Origin: an uncultured delta proteobacterium
GTDB taxonomy: Bacteria > Myxococcota_A > Bradymonadia > REDH01
DNA: 6,806 nt
NCBI GenBank assembly: GCA_903912275.1
Contig: CAIWGR010000028.1
Coordinates: 1 to 6,806 of the forward strand
Reading direction: 5' to 3'
The first letter of the stretch is position 1. Each line of letters begins with the position of its first letter. A program made the translations under genes and the position numbers. The notes beneath the pieces are model-generated. The model was not told where the DNA came from and did not search any database. It saw only the letters and a list, made by a program, of their open reading frames with translations. Shown in pieces: positions 1-6,231 of the stretch.

Positions 1-922
1 AGACGCAGCCCTGGGCGGGGTCACAGGTCTCGTCGGTGCAGGGGTTGCTGTCGGCGCAGAGCGGGGTGAGGTCGCGGTGGCCGCAGCCGGCGCTATCGCC
101 GGAGCCTTCTGTGCAGAAATCGGCCGTGCAGAGGTTGGTGTCGTCGCAGCTGTTGCGCCGGACCACGCACTGGCCGGCTTGGCAGACCTCGGCGGTGGTG
201 CAGGCGAGGCTGTCGGCGCAGGCGGTGCCGTCTGCGACGGGGGTTGCGACGCAGCCCTGCGCTCTGTCGCAGCTGTCGGCGGTACAGGGGTTCTGGTCGT
301 CGCAGGCGGGGCCCACGGTACCGGCGCAGACGCCGGCGGTGCAGCGGTCCTGACGGGTGCAGGCGTTGCTGTCATCACAGTAGCCGCCCTCGTTGGGGGC
401 GGTGGTGCAGGCGCCGGTTTCGGCGTCGCAGGAGTCGATGGTGCAGGGGTCTTCGTCCGCGCAGATGCGGGCGTCGCCGATGCAGCGTCCGGCCTCGCAG
501 CGGTCTGACTCGGTGCAGGCGTCGCCGTCGTCGCAGGTAGCAGCATTGTCTGCGGTCCAGGCTTCGGCATCGACGGCGACCTGGCAGGTCTGGCAGCTGT
601 TGTCGGGGTTGACGGCCTGGTTGGGGATGCAGGCGCCGCCAATCTGGCAGTGGTCGTCGGGGCAGCAGACCTCGAGCGGGGCGTGGGCGCAGGTGCCGTC
701 GGCCGCGTTGCAGCTGTCGAGGGTGCAGGGGTCGCCGTCGCGGCAGCCGTCGGGGCAGGAGGGAGCTGCGTCGGCGCTGCCGTCGGGCGAGATGTCGGCC
801 GTCGTATCGGCGGCGGTGTCGGGTTCGCCGGTCACGGCGCTGGCGGTGTCGTCGCCGGAACAGGCGGCGAGCAGCGCGCAGGCAGCGATCGAACAGAGTT
901 GGGCGAGGAGCCTGGAACGCAT
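1..922 (-). CDS. Cys-rich repeat surface lipoprotein (3' end off window)
   Basis: Probable exported lipoprotein; its molecular function is not recognised. The first 307 residues are present and no stop is reached before the left edge. A short positively charged start (MRSR), a hydrophobic stretch and the lipobox LLAAC predict lipidation at Cys21. Residues 22-55 form an Asp/Thr/Ala-rich linker. From residue 56 on, the protein is a chain of short disulfide-type modules resembling the Dictyostelium (CTDC, slime mould) repeat common in myxobacterial surface proteins. Type A units, of form C-x-D-x-x-PCT-x-D-x-C, begin near Cys60, 154, 207, 259 and 289. Type B units, of form CDD-x-x-ACT-x-x-D-x-C-x-AG-x-C, begin near Cys130, 182 and 235. 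Residues 86-129 form a different Cys module (CCPDDHC...CQTC...W). The ATG at 922 has GGAG eight bases upstream. The gene lies downstream of the terminated tRNA-Pro unit, so it needs its own promoter, which I could not identify. The family-level call is firm; a binding or structural role is only inferred. Confidence 0.9.
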   Translation of the reverse strand, partial: MRSRLLAQLCSIAACALLAACSGDDTASAVTGEPDTAADTTADISPDGSADAAPSCPDGCRDGDPCTLDSCNAADGTCAHAPLEVCCPDDHCQIGGACIPNQAVNPDNSCQTCQVAVDAEAWTADNAATCDDGDACTESDRCEAGRCIGDARICADEDPCTIDSCDAETGACTTAPNEGGYCDDSNACTRQDRCTAGVCAGTVGPACDDQNPCTADSCDRAQGCVATPVADGTACADSLACTTAEVCQAGQCVVRRNSCDDTNLCTADFCTEGSGDSAGCGHRDLTPLCADSNPCTDETCDPAQGCV

Positions 923-1046
923 GGAGGGGTCTCCGAAGGAGGAGTTTCGGCGCTCAGATACAGGGAATCACCGCCAGAGGGAACCGCAAAGGCGTGGCTG
1001 AAGCGTGCGGTTGGTGGTGCAACGCGCCGCGCGGCTCAGAGCAGGC

Positions 1047-1084
1047 AAAAACGAGTCGCGGGGGAGGCCGAAGCCACCCCCGCG
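1047..1084 (-). terminator. Intrinsic terminator of the tRNA-Pro unit
   Basis: Read on the minus strand, an 8-bp GC stem (CGCGGGGG with CCCCCGCG, plus-strand 1057-1064 and 1077-1084) continues past a T-T mismatch into GGC-TTCG-GCC, a classic C(UUCG)G tetraloop hairpin. It is followed by ACTCG and then five T (plus-strand A-run 1047-1051). It begins 12 bases after the mature 3' end of the tRNA and sits before the downstream lipoprotein gene, so it should end the tRNA transcript there. The T-tract is short and offset five bases from the stem, so termination may be incomplete. Confidence 0.8.
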
Positions 1085-1096
1085 AAGGTCTCAAAG

Positions 1097-1170
1097 TCGG
1101 GCCGACAAGATTCGAACTTGCGACCCCTTGCACCCCATGCAAGTGCGCTACCAGGCTGCGCCACGGCCCG
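1097..1170 (-). tRNA. tRNA-Pro, anticodon GGG
   Basis: The 74 bases fold as a complete cloverleaf on the minus strand: a perfect 7-bp acceptor CGGGCCG/CGGCCCG, D-stem GCGC/GCGC around AGCCTGGTA, anticodon stem CTTGC/GCAAG enclosing ATGGGGT (anticodon GGG), variable loop GGGTC, and T-arm GCAAG-TTCGAAT-CTTGT with one G-T pair. The discriminator base is A. The C1-G72 acceptor end is characteristic of bacterial tRNA-Pro and supports the identity given by the anticodon. It reads CCC, and CCU by wobble. CCA is not encoded (the next bases are CTT), so it must be added by nucleotidyltransferase. The gene stands alone, with its own promoter and terminator and no sign of an integrated element at its 3' end. 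Confidence 0.97.
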
Positions 1171-1188
1171 CAAAGAGACTGGAGCGGC

Positions 1189-1217
1189 GTGGTACTTTCG
1201 GCTCGCAACGTTGTCAA
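1189..1217 (-). promoter_or_regulatory. Sigma-70 type promoter of tRNA-Pro
   Basis: On the minus strand a perfect -35 box TTGACA (1217-1212) is followed after exactly 17 bases by TACCAC (1194-1189), a weak -10 match that keeps the T, A and A of TAxxAx. The mature 5' end of the tRNA lies 18 bases after the -10 element, leaving a leader of roughly ten bases for RNase P to remove. A perfect -35 at ideal spacing directly before a stable RNA gene makes this a credible housekeeping promoter. The transcription start is inferred. Confidence 0.7.
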
Positions 1218-1390
1218 GGGCGCGTTGCGGAGCTGCGGTCTGCCTGCAGCCTTCGGAGCGCTTCATCGCCACCGCCTCTTCGACCACCTCCTGGGCCTTC
1301 TCGGCTCGTCGGTAGCTTCGACCGCGCAAAGTTTGCTCCGTGGGCGCTGCTGCCGCAGAGTCGCAACGCTGCTGTACCGCGGAGTCGCTC

Positions 1391-1813
1391 ATGTCGAAGC
1401 TCGAATCGCTCCCCGCCAATCCCTACAATGCCCACAGTTGGGTCGTCGGCGAGCCTGTCATCGGCGAGGGGGTCTGGATCGGGGCCTTCTGCGTGATTGA
1501 CGGCTCCGGCGGTCTGACCATCGGCGCCGGCTGTAACATCTCGAGCGGGGCGCAGCTCGTTACCCACAGTTCGGCCCGCCGCACCATCACCGAGCGCAGT
1601 TACAGTGCGGTCGACCGGGCGCCGGTTGTGCTGGGCGACCACTGCTTTGTCGGCTCCAACGCCACCATCCTCATGGGTTCCACAATCGGCCATCACTCCA
1701 TCGTCGCGGCGGGCGCGGTGGTGACCGAGGGCAGCACCTTCGAGCCCTACAGCCTGATTGCGGGGGTGCCGGCAGTCCGGAAGGGCGACGTGCGCTGGCG
1801 CCCCGAGCCCTAG
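1391..1813 (+). CDS. Hexapeptide-repeat (left-handed beta-helix) acyltransferase
   Basis: Predicted 140-residue cytoplasmic acyltransferase of the left-handed parallel beta-helix superfamily, which moves acetyl or similar groups from acyl-CoA to sugars, amino acids or antibiotics as a trimer. Imperfect hexapeptide repeats [LIV]-G-x-x-x-x run through most of the chain (VIGEGVWIGAF, TIGAGCNI, VLGDHCFVGSNATILMGSTIGHHSIVAAGAVV in pieces over residues 23-112). A loop with His59 in THSS breaks the helix, as the catalytic His loop does in this family, and the family-typical ending IAGVPAVRKG is at residues 123-132. It lacks the N-terminal helical domain of serine acetyltransferase CysE, so despite lying beside cysDN it should not be called CysE. 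The acceptor is unknown; surface polysaccharide is plausible. ATG 1391 is preferred because GGAG lies six bases upstream and homologous sequence starts here; an upstream in-frame GTG at 1340 adds only low-complexity residues. Its TAG overlaps the cysN stop on the other strand. Confidence 0.85.
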   Translation: MSKLESLPANPYNAHSWVVGEPVIGEGVWIGAFCVIDGSGGLTIGAGCNISSGAQLVTHSSARRTITERSYSAVDRAPVVLGDHCFVGSNATILMGSTIGHHSIVAAGAVVTEGSTFEPYSLIAGVPAVRKGDVRWRPEP

Positions 1814-3396
1814 CGTCCGCGCAGCGGACCGAGCAGGGGTTCGAGCTGCTGCCACCAGTCCGCTTCGTTGCTGTCCGAGAGGGTGACGGCCGGCATCGCA
1901 TCGAGAGGCTGGGTGGTGGATAGGACCACAAGCCCTGCATGAAGCAGACGCGTCGCGGCTGAACGGTCAGCGGCCTGCGCGGTCACAAAGCCTGCATCGA
2001 AGAGGCGGCGTTCGAGCCGATCGAGCGCGGCGGTCTCCGCCCCGGCTGGCATGTTGATGAGCAGGGGTCCATGTCCGAGCCGGCGCTGCCGTTCGAGTCC
2101 GCTCGGCGGCGCGCTCTCTGAGGGTCGCTCCTCCGATGGGGCAGCGAGCATGCCCGCTGCGACCGTTGCACGGCTGGTCGGGTCGATGAGGACAAAGGCG
2201 CCGGTCGCCCTGCAAAGTTCGAAGGGGTCGAAGGGCAGCGGGTCCAGCGTCGAGATCCTCACGCGGCCGAGGTCGTTGGTGTCGAGCCGGTCGGTGGAGG
2301 AGGTGGTCAGCCGGTCGAGGTCGGTCCGGTCGAGCAGCTCCGTGATGGTCGCGGTGGTCTCACGGCTGCCGATGCGGAGGAGGAGGCGGACGCCTGCGCG
2401 GAGCGGCTGGTCGCCGAACCAGACCAGCGCGGCCTCGAACCGTGAGGCAGTCTGAGCCGGCGCATCGATGCTGCAGAGGAGGTCGCCGCGCGCGCAGTCA
2501 ACCTCGCGGTCGAAGCGGATGGCGATGCTCTCGCCGGCCACCGCGCTGTCGCTCGACTTGCCTGCGACGGTTAGCTCCGTCACGCCTATCTCGAGCTCGC
2601 TCGGCAGGAGGAGGAGCCGGTCGCCGACGGTGATGCGGCCCGTTGCCAGCGTTCCTGCGTAGCGTCGCACGCCGTCGCCGGACTTCAGCAGGAGCTGCAC
2701 CCAGAGCCGCACCGGCGCGCTGTTGCTCGACGGGGGGAGCGGCAGGGTCTCGAGCAGTTCGAGGAGCGTTGCCGGCGCCCAGGGGAGCTGTTCGCTGCGC
2801 CGCGCCACATTGTCGCCCAGCGTGGCACTCACCGGGATGATGTGGCAGCGCGCGAAACCGGTCTCGGCGAGGAGTGCGGTGAGCTCTGCCGTGATGCTGT
2901 CGAACCGCTCCTTGCTCCAGCCCACGAGGTCCATCTTGTTCACGCAGACGATGAGTTCTCGGAGGCCAAGACGGGCGGCGACGAAGGCGTGGCGTCGGGT
3001 CTGTTCGGTGGGGCCGCGGGAGGCGTCGACGAGCAGCAGCGCAGCGTCTGCGGTGCTGGCGCCGGTGACCATGTTTCGGGTGTACTGGAGGTGGCCGGGG
3101 GTGTCGGCGACGATGAACTTGCGCCGTTCGGTCGCGAAGTAGCGGTAGGCCACATCGATGGTGATCTGCTGCTCGCGCTCGGCGAGGAGGCCGTCTGTGA
3201 GGAGCGAGAGGTCGAGGTGAGGGATGCCGTCCGGCCCGAGCAGGGTGGCGTCGGCGAGCTGGTCTTCGAAGAGCGCGCCGGCGTCGAGGAGGAGCCGGCC
3301 CAGGAGGGTGGACTTGCCGTCGTCGACGGAGCCGGTGACGACGAAGCGGAAGAGGTCCTTGGCGAGGTGGCGTGCGATGCGGTCGGAGGTCTGCAT
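1810..3396 (-). CDS. cysN: Sulfate adenylyltransferase GTPase subunit CysN, with a degenerate CysC-like tail
   Basis: Regulatory GTPase subunit of ATP sulfurylase; with CysD it makes adenosine 5'-phosphosulfate, driven by GTP hydrolysis. The 528 residues show an EF-Tu-like G domain: G1 GSVDDGKST (22-30), switch region REQQITIDVAYRYF (74-87), G3 DTPGH (98-102), G4 NKMD (153-156) and G5-like SAT (190-192). Two beta-barrel domains follow (about 228-415), ending in the usual VLIDPTSRATVAAGM block. E. coli CysN is 475 residues and stops near there. Here a Pro/Ser/Glu linker (418-433) leads to about 90 extra residues resembling a reduced APS kinase: GAET where GSGKST is expected, then LERRLFDAGF and LLHAGLVVLSTTQPLDA, with the DGDN region absent. 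Kinase activity is therefore not expected. The switch has Gln77 where many CysN proteins have Gly. The ATG overlaps the cysD stop (TGATG), with GGGAGGG nine bases upstream inside cysD, so the genes are translationally coupled. Confidence 0.95.
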   Translation of the reverse strand: MQTSDRIARHLAKDLFRFVVTGSVDDGKSTLLGRLLLDAGALFEDQLADATLLGPDGIPHLDLSLLTDGLLAEREQQITIDVAYRYFATERRKFIVADTPGHLQYTRNMVTGASTADAALLLVDASRGPTEQTRRHAFVAARLGLRELIVCVNKMDLVGWSKERFDSITAELTALLAETGFARCHIIPVSATLGDNVARRSEQLPWAPATLLELLETLPLPPSSNSAPVRLWVQLLLKSGDGVRRYAGTLATGRITVGDRLLLLPSELEIGVTELTVAGKSSDSAVAGESIAIRFDREVDCARGDLLCSIDAPAQTASRFEAALVWFGDQPLRAGVRLLLRIGSRETTATITELLDRTDLDRLTTSSTDRLDTNDLGRVRISTLDPLPFDPFELCRATGAFVLIDPTSRATVAAGMLAAPSEERPSESAPPSGLERQRRLGHGPLLINMPAGAETAALDRLERRLFDAGFVTAQAADRSAATRLLHAGLVVLSTTQPLDAMPAVTLSDSNEADWWQQLEPLLGPLRGR

Positions 3397-4325
3397 CAGA
3401 AGTAGCCCTCCCGCTTCTTCTGCTCCATCGAGCCCTTGGCGTCGTGGTCGATGAGCCGGTTCTGCCGTTCCGAGGTGCGGGCGTCGAGCATCTCTTCGAC
3501 GACGTCGACGGTCGTCGTGGCCTCGGAGAGCACGGCTCCCGTGAGCGGGTAGCAGCCGAGCGTTCGGAAGCGGACCGAGCGCATCGCGGGCTGCTCGCCG
3601 GGCGCGAGCGGCAGGCGGTCGTCGTTCACCATGATAAGCGCGCCGTTGCGCTCCACGACGGGGCGGGGCGCGGCGAAGTAGAGCGGCACCACGGGGATCT
3701 GCTCAAGGTGGATGTAGAGCCAGATGTCGAGCTCGGTCCAGTTGGAGAGCGGGAAGACCCGCATCGTCTCGCCGGGCCCAATGTGGGTGTTGTAGAGGTC
3801 CCAGAGTTCGGGGCGCTGTCGGCGGGGGTCCCAGGCCTGGTCGGTGGAGCGGAGCGAGAAGATGCGCTCCTTAGCGCGCGACTTCTCCTCTTCGCGTCGG
3901 GCGCCACCGAAGGCGGCGTCGAAGCGGTGGAGGCGGAGTGCCTGCAGGAGCCCTTCGGTCTTCCAGATGCGGGTGTGGGTCTGGCTGCCGTGGTCGAAGG
4001 GGTTGATTCCGGCTGCTACCGCGTCGGGGTTCTGGTGAACGAGGAGCGGGAGCTGTTCGGCGGCGCAGAAGGCGTCGCGGAAGGCGATCATCTCTCGGAA
4101 CTTGAAGGTGGTATCGACGTGCAGGAGCGGGAAGGGCAGCGGGCCGGGCGCGAAGGCCTTGCGGGCGAGGTGCACCAGCGTCGCCGAGTCTTTTCCGATG
4201 GAGTAGAGCATGACAGGGCGCTCGAAGCTGGCCACCGCCTCGCGAAAGATGTGGATGGCCTCTGCCTCGAGGGCGCGGAGGAAGCCGATGCGGCGGTCGG
4301 TGAGGGCTGAAACGGCTGCAGTCAT
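3396..4325 (-). CDS. cysD: Sulfate adenylyltransferase catalytic subunit CysD
   Basis: Catalytic subunit of bacterial ATP sulfurylase (ATP + sulfate to APS + pyrophosphate), the first step of sulfate assimilation and also the source of activated sulfate for sulfation. At 309 residues it matches the usual length of about 300. The PP-loop motif SIGKDS is at residues 42-47, followed by LLHVDTTFKFREM (67-79), WKTEGLLQALR (121-131), the Arg/Lys/Glu-rich GGARREEEKSRAKERIFSLR (140-159), LSNWTELDIWLYI (193-205), GCYPLTGAV (257-265), and the diagnostic C-terminus EQKKREGYF. The start at 4325 aligns with known CysD N-termini, yet no Shine-Dalgarno sequence is visible in the preceding 15 bases, so initiation may be weak or leaderless. 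It is the first gene of a two-gene operon with cysN, overlapping it by one base. The divergent upstream region holds inverted repeats that could be regulatory. Confidence 0.97.
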   Translation of the reverse strand: MTAAVSALTDRRIGFLRALEAEAIHIFREAVASFERPVMLYSIGKDSATLVHLARKAFAPGPLPFPLLHVDTTFKFREMIAFRDAFCAAEQLPLLVHQNPDAVAAGINPFDHGSQTHTRIWKTEGLLQALRLHRFDAAFGGARREEEKSRAKERIFSLRSTDQAWDPRRQRPELWDLYNTHIGPGETMRVFPLSNWTELDIWLYIHLEQIPVVPLYFAAPRPVVERNGALIMVNDDRLPLAPGEQPAMRSVRFRTLGCYPLTGAVLSEATTTVDVVEEMLDARTSERQNRLIDHDAKGSMEQKKREGYF

Positions 4326-4489
4326 GGTTGCCGAGTGAAGAGCGTTGCCGGCCTCTATTCGCCCCTGTGAATCTGGGCAATCGCGGAGCGGGCAGCCGCA
4401 CTTTTTGCTACCCGCTCGCGCCCCTTTGCGAGTATCAGGTCCGATTGTTCAACGCGGAGTAAGCGGCTCTGCCCACCACGGAGAGGAAG
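4326..4489. other. Divergent intergenic region between cysD and a lipoprotein gene
   Basis: These 164 bases must hold the start signals for both the cysDN operon (minus) and the lipoprotein gene (plus). I found no pair of well-spaced -35/-10 boxes that I would call on either strand. The visible content is two overlapping inverted repeats (4382-4432) and the plus-strand ribosome binding site GGAGAGG at 4480-4486, three bases before the ATG at 4490. It is somewhat richer in T/A tracts (for example TTTTT at 4402-4406) than the flanking coding DNA. Confidence 0.6.
4382..4432. repeat. Overlapping imperfect inverted repeats upstream of cysD
   Basis: First repeat: CGCG (4382-4385), a one-base bulge, AGCGGG (4387-4392) and AGC (4394-4396) pair with GCT (4407-4409), CCCGCT (4411-4416) and CGCG (4417-4420), with one C-A mismatch and a 10-base loop containing five T. 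That makes 13 paired bases. Second repeat: CTCGC (4415-4419) pairs with GCGAG (4428-4432) across an 8-base loop, sharing CTCGC with the first, so the two hairpins exclude each other in RNA. It could be an operator, a leader structure or chance in GC-rich DNA; no regulator is named by the sequence. Confidence 0.5.
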
Positions 4490-6193
4490 ATGACGAACTG
4501 GCGGTTGATGCTGGGCAGTGGCCTGTTGCTTGGTGGCCTGTTGGCTGCTTGCGGCGACGATGCGACGACGGGCACCGAGGTCGTCGACGCGGGCGGCTCC
4601 GGAGCCGTGGACGATGACGCGCGGACGCGGCCCGACACCATCGCAGAAGACACGGGCGTCACCGACACCGACTTCGAGATTTCCGATGACACAACGGTCA
4701 CCGACACCACGCCGGATGATACGGCGACCGACACGACCGTTACCGATACCGCTGTCGATACCACGGTTCCGGATACCACGGCAAACGTCTGCGGCGACGG
4801 TGTTGCGGCGGGCCTCGAGCCCTGCGACGGCGCCGACTTCCGCGGCCGCTCCTGCACGCTGCTCGGCTTCATCGGCGGCGACCTGAGCTGTGCTGCCGAT
4901 TGCACCCTCGACGTGACGGGCTGCGCCGATGCCATCTGCGGCGACGGCACGGTCTCTGGCTCGGAGGACTGCGAGGCGACCGTGGCTGTGCTGACCTCCT
5001 GCGTGGGCCAGGGCTTTGCGCCCGGCGGTTCGGGCCAGGTGCTCTGCGGCGCCGACTGCCACTTCGACACCACGGCCTGCCTGGAGAGCATCTGCGGCAA
5101 CGGCGTCGTGGAGAGCGGCTTGGAGGAGTGCGACGGTGGCTCCTTCGGGGCCGACTCCTGCCGCGGTCGCGGCTTCTGGGGCGGAGACCTTGCCTGCAGC
5201 GACGCCTGCACCATCTCCGAGGCCGGCTGCGCCGACAGCGTCTGCGGCAACGGCACGGTCGAGGGCTCTGAGGCCTGCGACGGCTTCGGCAGCGTCGCCA
5301 CGGCCTGCTCCGAGCTGCCTGGCTTCGCAGGTGGCCTCATCGGCTGCTCGCTGGATTGCACCGCGGTCGACACCTCGGGCTGCATCGCCACCGAAACCGG
5401 CAGCGGCTCGGGCGCGGGCAGCGGCTCGGGCGCGGGCAGCGGCGGCACCGACCCGCTCTTCAGCGACGCCGATGGCGACACCATCCCCGACGAGGTCGAC
5501 AACTGCCCGGCGGTGGCCAACCTCCACCAGCTCGACATCGACGACGATGGCTTCGGCAACCTCTGCGATGCCCCGCAGACCTACACCGTCCTGACCGACA
5601 TCGGCGGCGAACCGTCGGCTCTCATCCTCTCCCTTTCGGCCCAGTCGCTGCTGCCAATCGGCCCGCCCCCCGCGCCGTCGGAGGTCATCCTCCCGCTCGC
5701 CTCGGCGCTCGCCACGGTGGTCTTCGACGACAACGGCCGCGCGACGCTGCAGAACATCTCTGCCAACCTCGCCGACACCGACACCGAGATTACGGTCGCC
5801 GGAATCATCCCCGGTCCGACGACGCCCACCGCCGTCTCCTTCATTGGCTGCACCATCTCGGCCAACACGGTGCAAGAGGTGACCGTCGCCGATCCGCTCG
5901 CCGCCTACCGCCTCGGCGAGTGGGCCTTCACGGCACCCCTCGCCTGGTCGCTCTCCTGCAATGTGTCCACCACTGACGGCTCGGCCGGGATCACCTCCGA
6001 CGCCGCAGCCCCGTTCTCCACCCGTCTGAGCGTCTCGCGGTACGACGATAGCGTGACCGCGGAGTGCTCGACAGGCGGCGCCATCGGCACCACCGAGATC
6101 GCCGGCGCCCCCATCTTCCCGGGCTTCCCCGCCTTCCCGACGACGCTTGACGTGTCGATCGTCTCGTTCGCCATCAAGGCCTCGCAGCTCTAG
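4490..6193 (+). CDS. Cys-repeat lipoprotein with thrombospondin type-3 motif
   Basis: Complete 567-residue predicted lipoprotein, exported and surface or periplasmic; function unknown. A signal peptide ends in lipobox LLAAC, giving lipidated Cys21. Residues 41-98 are a Cys-free Asp/Thr-rich spacer with irregular TDTT/VPDTT repeats. Four six-Cys repeats of about 50 residues start at CG[DN]G positions 101, 150, 202 and 252, with pattern CGDG...E-x-CDG...C...GGxLxC...C...C, resembling the Cys-rich repeats of myxobacterial surface proteins. Repeat 2 is the most divergent (CEA replaces CDG). A Gly/Ser/Ala linker (304-319) leads to a thrombospondin type-3 calcium-binding motif (DADGDTIPDEVDNCP and DIDDDGFGNLCD, 326-360, Cys339/Cys359). 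The last 200 or so residues, probably beta-rich, match no family I recognise and contain three Cys (454, 490, 525). A strong ribosome binding site precedes the ATG. Signal, linker and Cys-repeat layout parallel the lipoprotein at 1-922, though the repeat types differ. Confidence 0.92.
   Translation: MTNWRLMLGSGLLLGGLLAACGDDATTGTEVVDAGGSGAVDDDARTRPDTIAEDTGVTDTDFEISDDTTVTDTTPDDTATDTTVTDTAVDTTVPDTTANVCGDGVAAGLEPCDGADFRGRSCTLLGFIGGDLSCAADCTLDVTGCADAICGDGTVSGSEDCEATVAVLTSCVGQGFAPGGSGQVLCGADCHFDTTACLESICGNGVVESGLEECDGGSFGADSCRGRGFWGGDLACSDACTISEAGCADSVCGNGTVEGSEACDGFGSVATACSELPGFAGGLIGCSLDCTAVDTSGCIATETGSGSGAGSGSGAGSGGTDPLFSDADGDTIPDEVDNCPAVANLHQLDIDDDGFGNLCDAPQTYTVLTDIGGEPSALILSLSAQSLLPIGPPPAPSEVILPLASALATVVFDDNGRATLQNISANLADTDTEITVAGIIPGPTTPTAVSFIGCTISANTVQEVTVADPLAAYRLGEWAFTAPLAWSLSCNVSTTDGSAGITSDAAAPFSTRLSVSRYDDSVTAECSTGGAIGTTEIAGAPIFPGFPAFPTTLDVSIVSFAIKASQL
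5399..5443 (+). repeat. 18-bp tandem repeat coding a Gly-Ser-Ala linker
   Basis: Two perfect 18-bp units (GGCAGCGGCTCGGGCGCG at 5399-5416 and 5417-5434) and a third half unit (5435-5443) encode GSGSGA twice and then GSG. They form the flexible hinge between the fourth Cys repeat and the calcium motif of the lipoprotein. Because the unit is a multiple of three, copy-number change would lengthen or shorten the hinge without a frameshift. Confidence 0.9.
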
Positions 6194-6203
6194 TCTCGAC
6201 GCT

Positions 6204-6222
6204 GGGCCGCGACACGCGGCCC
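6204..6222. repeat. GC-rich hairpin after the lipoprotein gene
   Basis: A perfect 8-bp inverted repeat, GGGCCGCG (6204-6211) and CGCGGCCC (6215-6222) with loop ACA, starts ten bases after the lipoprotein stop. It has no T-tract after it on the plus strand, so it is not a standard intrinsic terminator by itself. It may protect the mRNA end or act together with the next hairpin at 6232. Confidence 0.6.
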
Positions 6223-6231
6223 GCTCGCAAG

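Noticed and set aside
30..760. Recurrent short DNA words such as GTGCAGGGGT and GTCGCAGCTGTCG, superficially like a repeat array or CRISPR
   Set aside because: Spacing is irregular and the repeats coincide with codons for the PCT and DSC parts of the Cys modules, so they come from the protein repeats.
923..1046. A promoter for the left-edge lipoprotein gene, with TATCTG near 953-958 as the -10
   Set aside because: The only nearby -35-like sequence (TTGCGG) sits 23 bases away, too far for a standard promoter. A 10-bp palindrome GCCGCGCGGC at 1026-1035 is expected by chance in such GC-rich DNA.
1097..1170. tRNA-Pro as an integration site of a mobile element
   Set aside because: No integrase, no duplicated tRNA 3' end and no compositional change are visible in the window; the downstream terminator is a normal part of the unit.
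1036..1419. A minus-strand frame of 127 codons with a plausible helical stretch (RRAEKAQEVVEEAVAMKR)
   Set aside because: It would be translated straight through the tRNA-Pro promoter and the tRNA itself, and overlaps the start of the acyltransferase. No ribosome binding site supports it.
1391..1813. Acyltransferase as serine acetyltransferase CysE linked to cysDN
   Set aside because: It is only 140 residues, lacks the N-terminal helical domain of CysE, and is convergent with cysDN rather than in its operon.
1214..1855. A 213-codon minus-strand frame opposite the acyltransferase
   Set aside because: Antisense shadow of a clear hexapeptide-repeat protein; the composition is low-complexity and no motif is visible.
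3372..4310. A 312-codon plus-strand frame opposite cysD
   Set aside because: The minus-strand frame encodes a full-length CysD with all expected motifs; the plus frame is its mirror.
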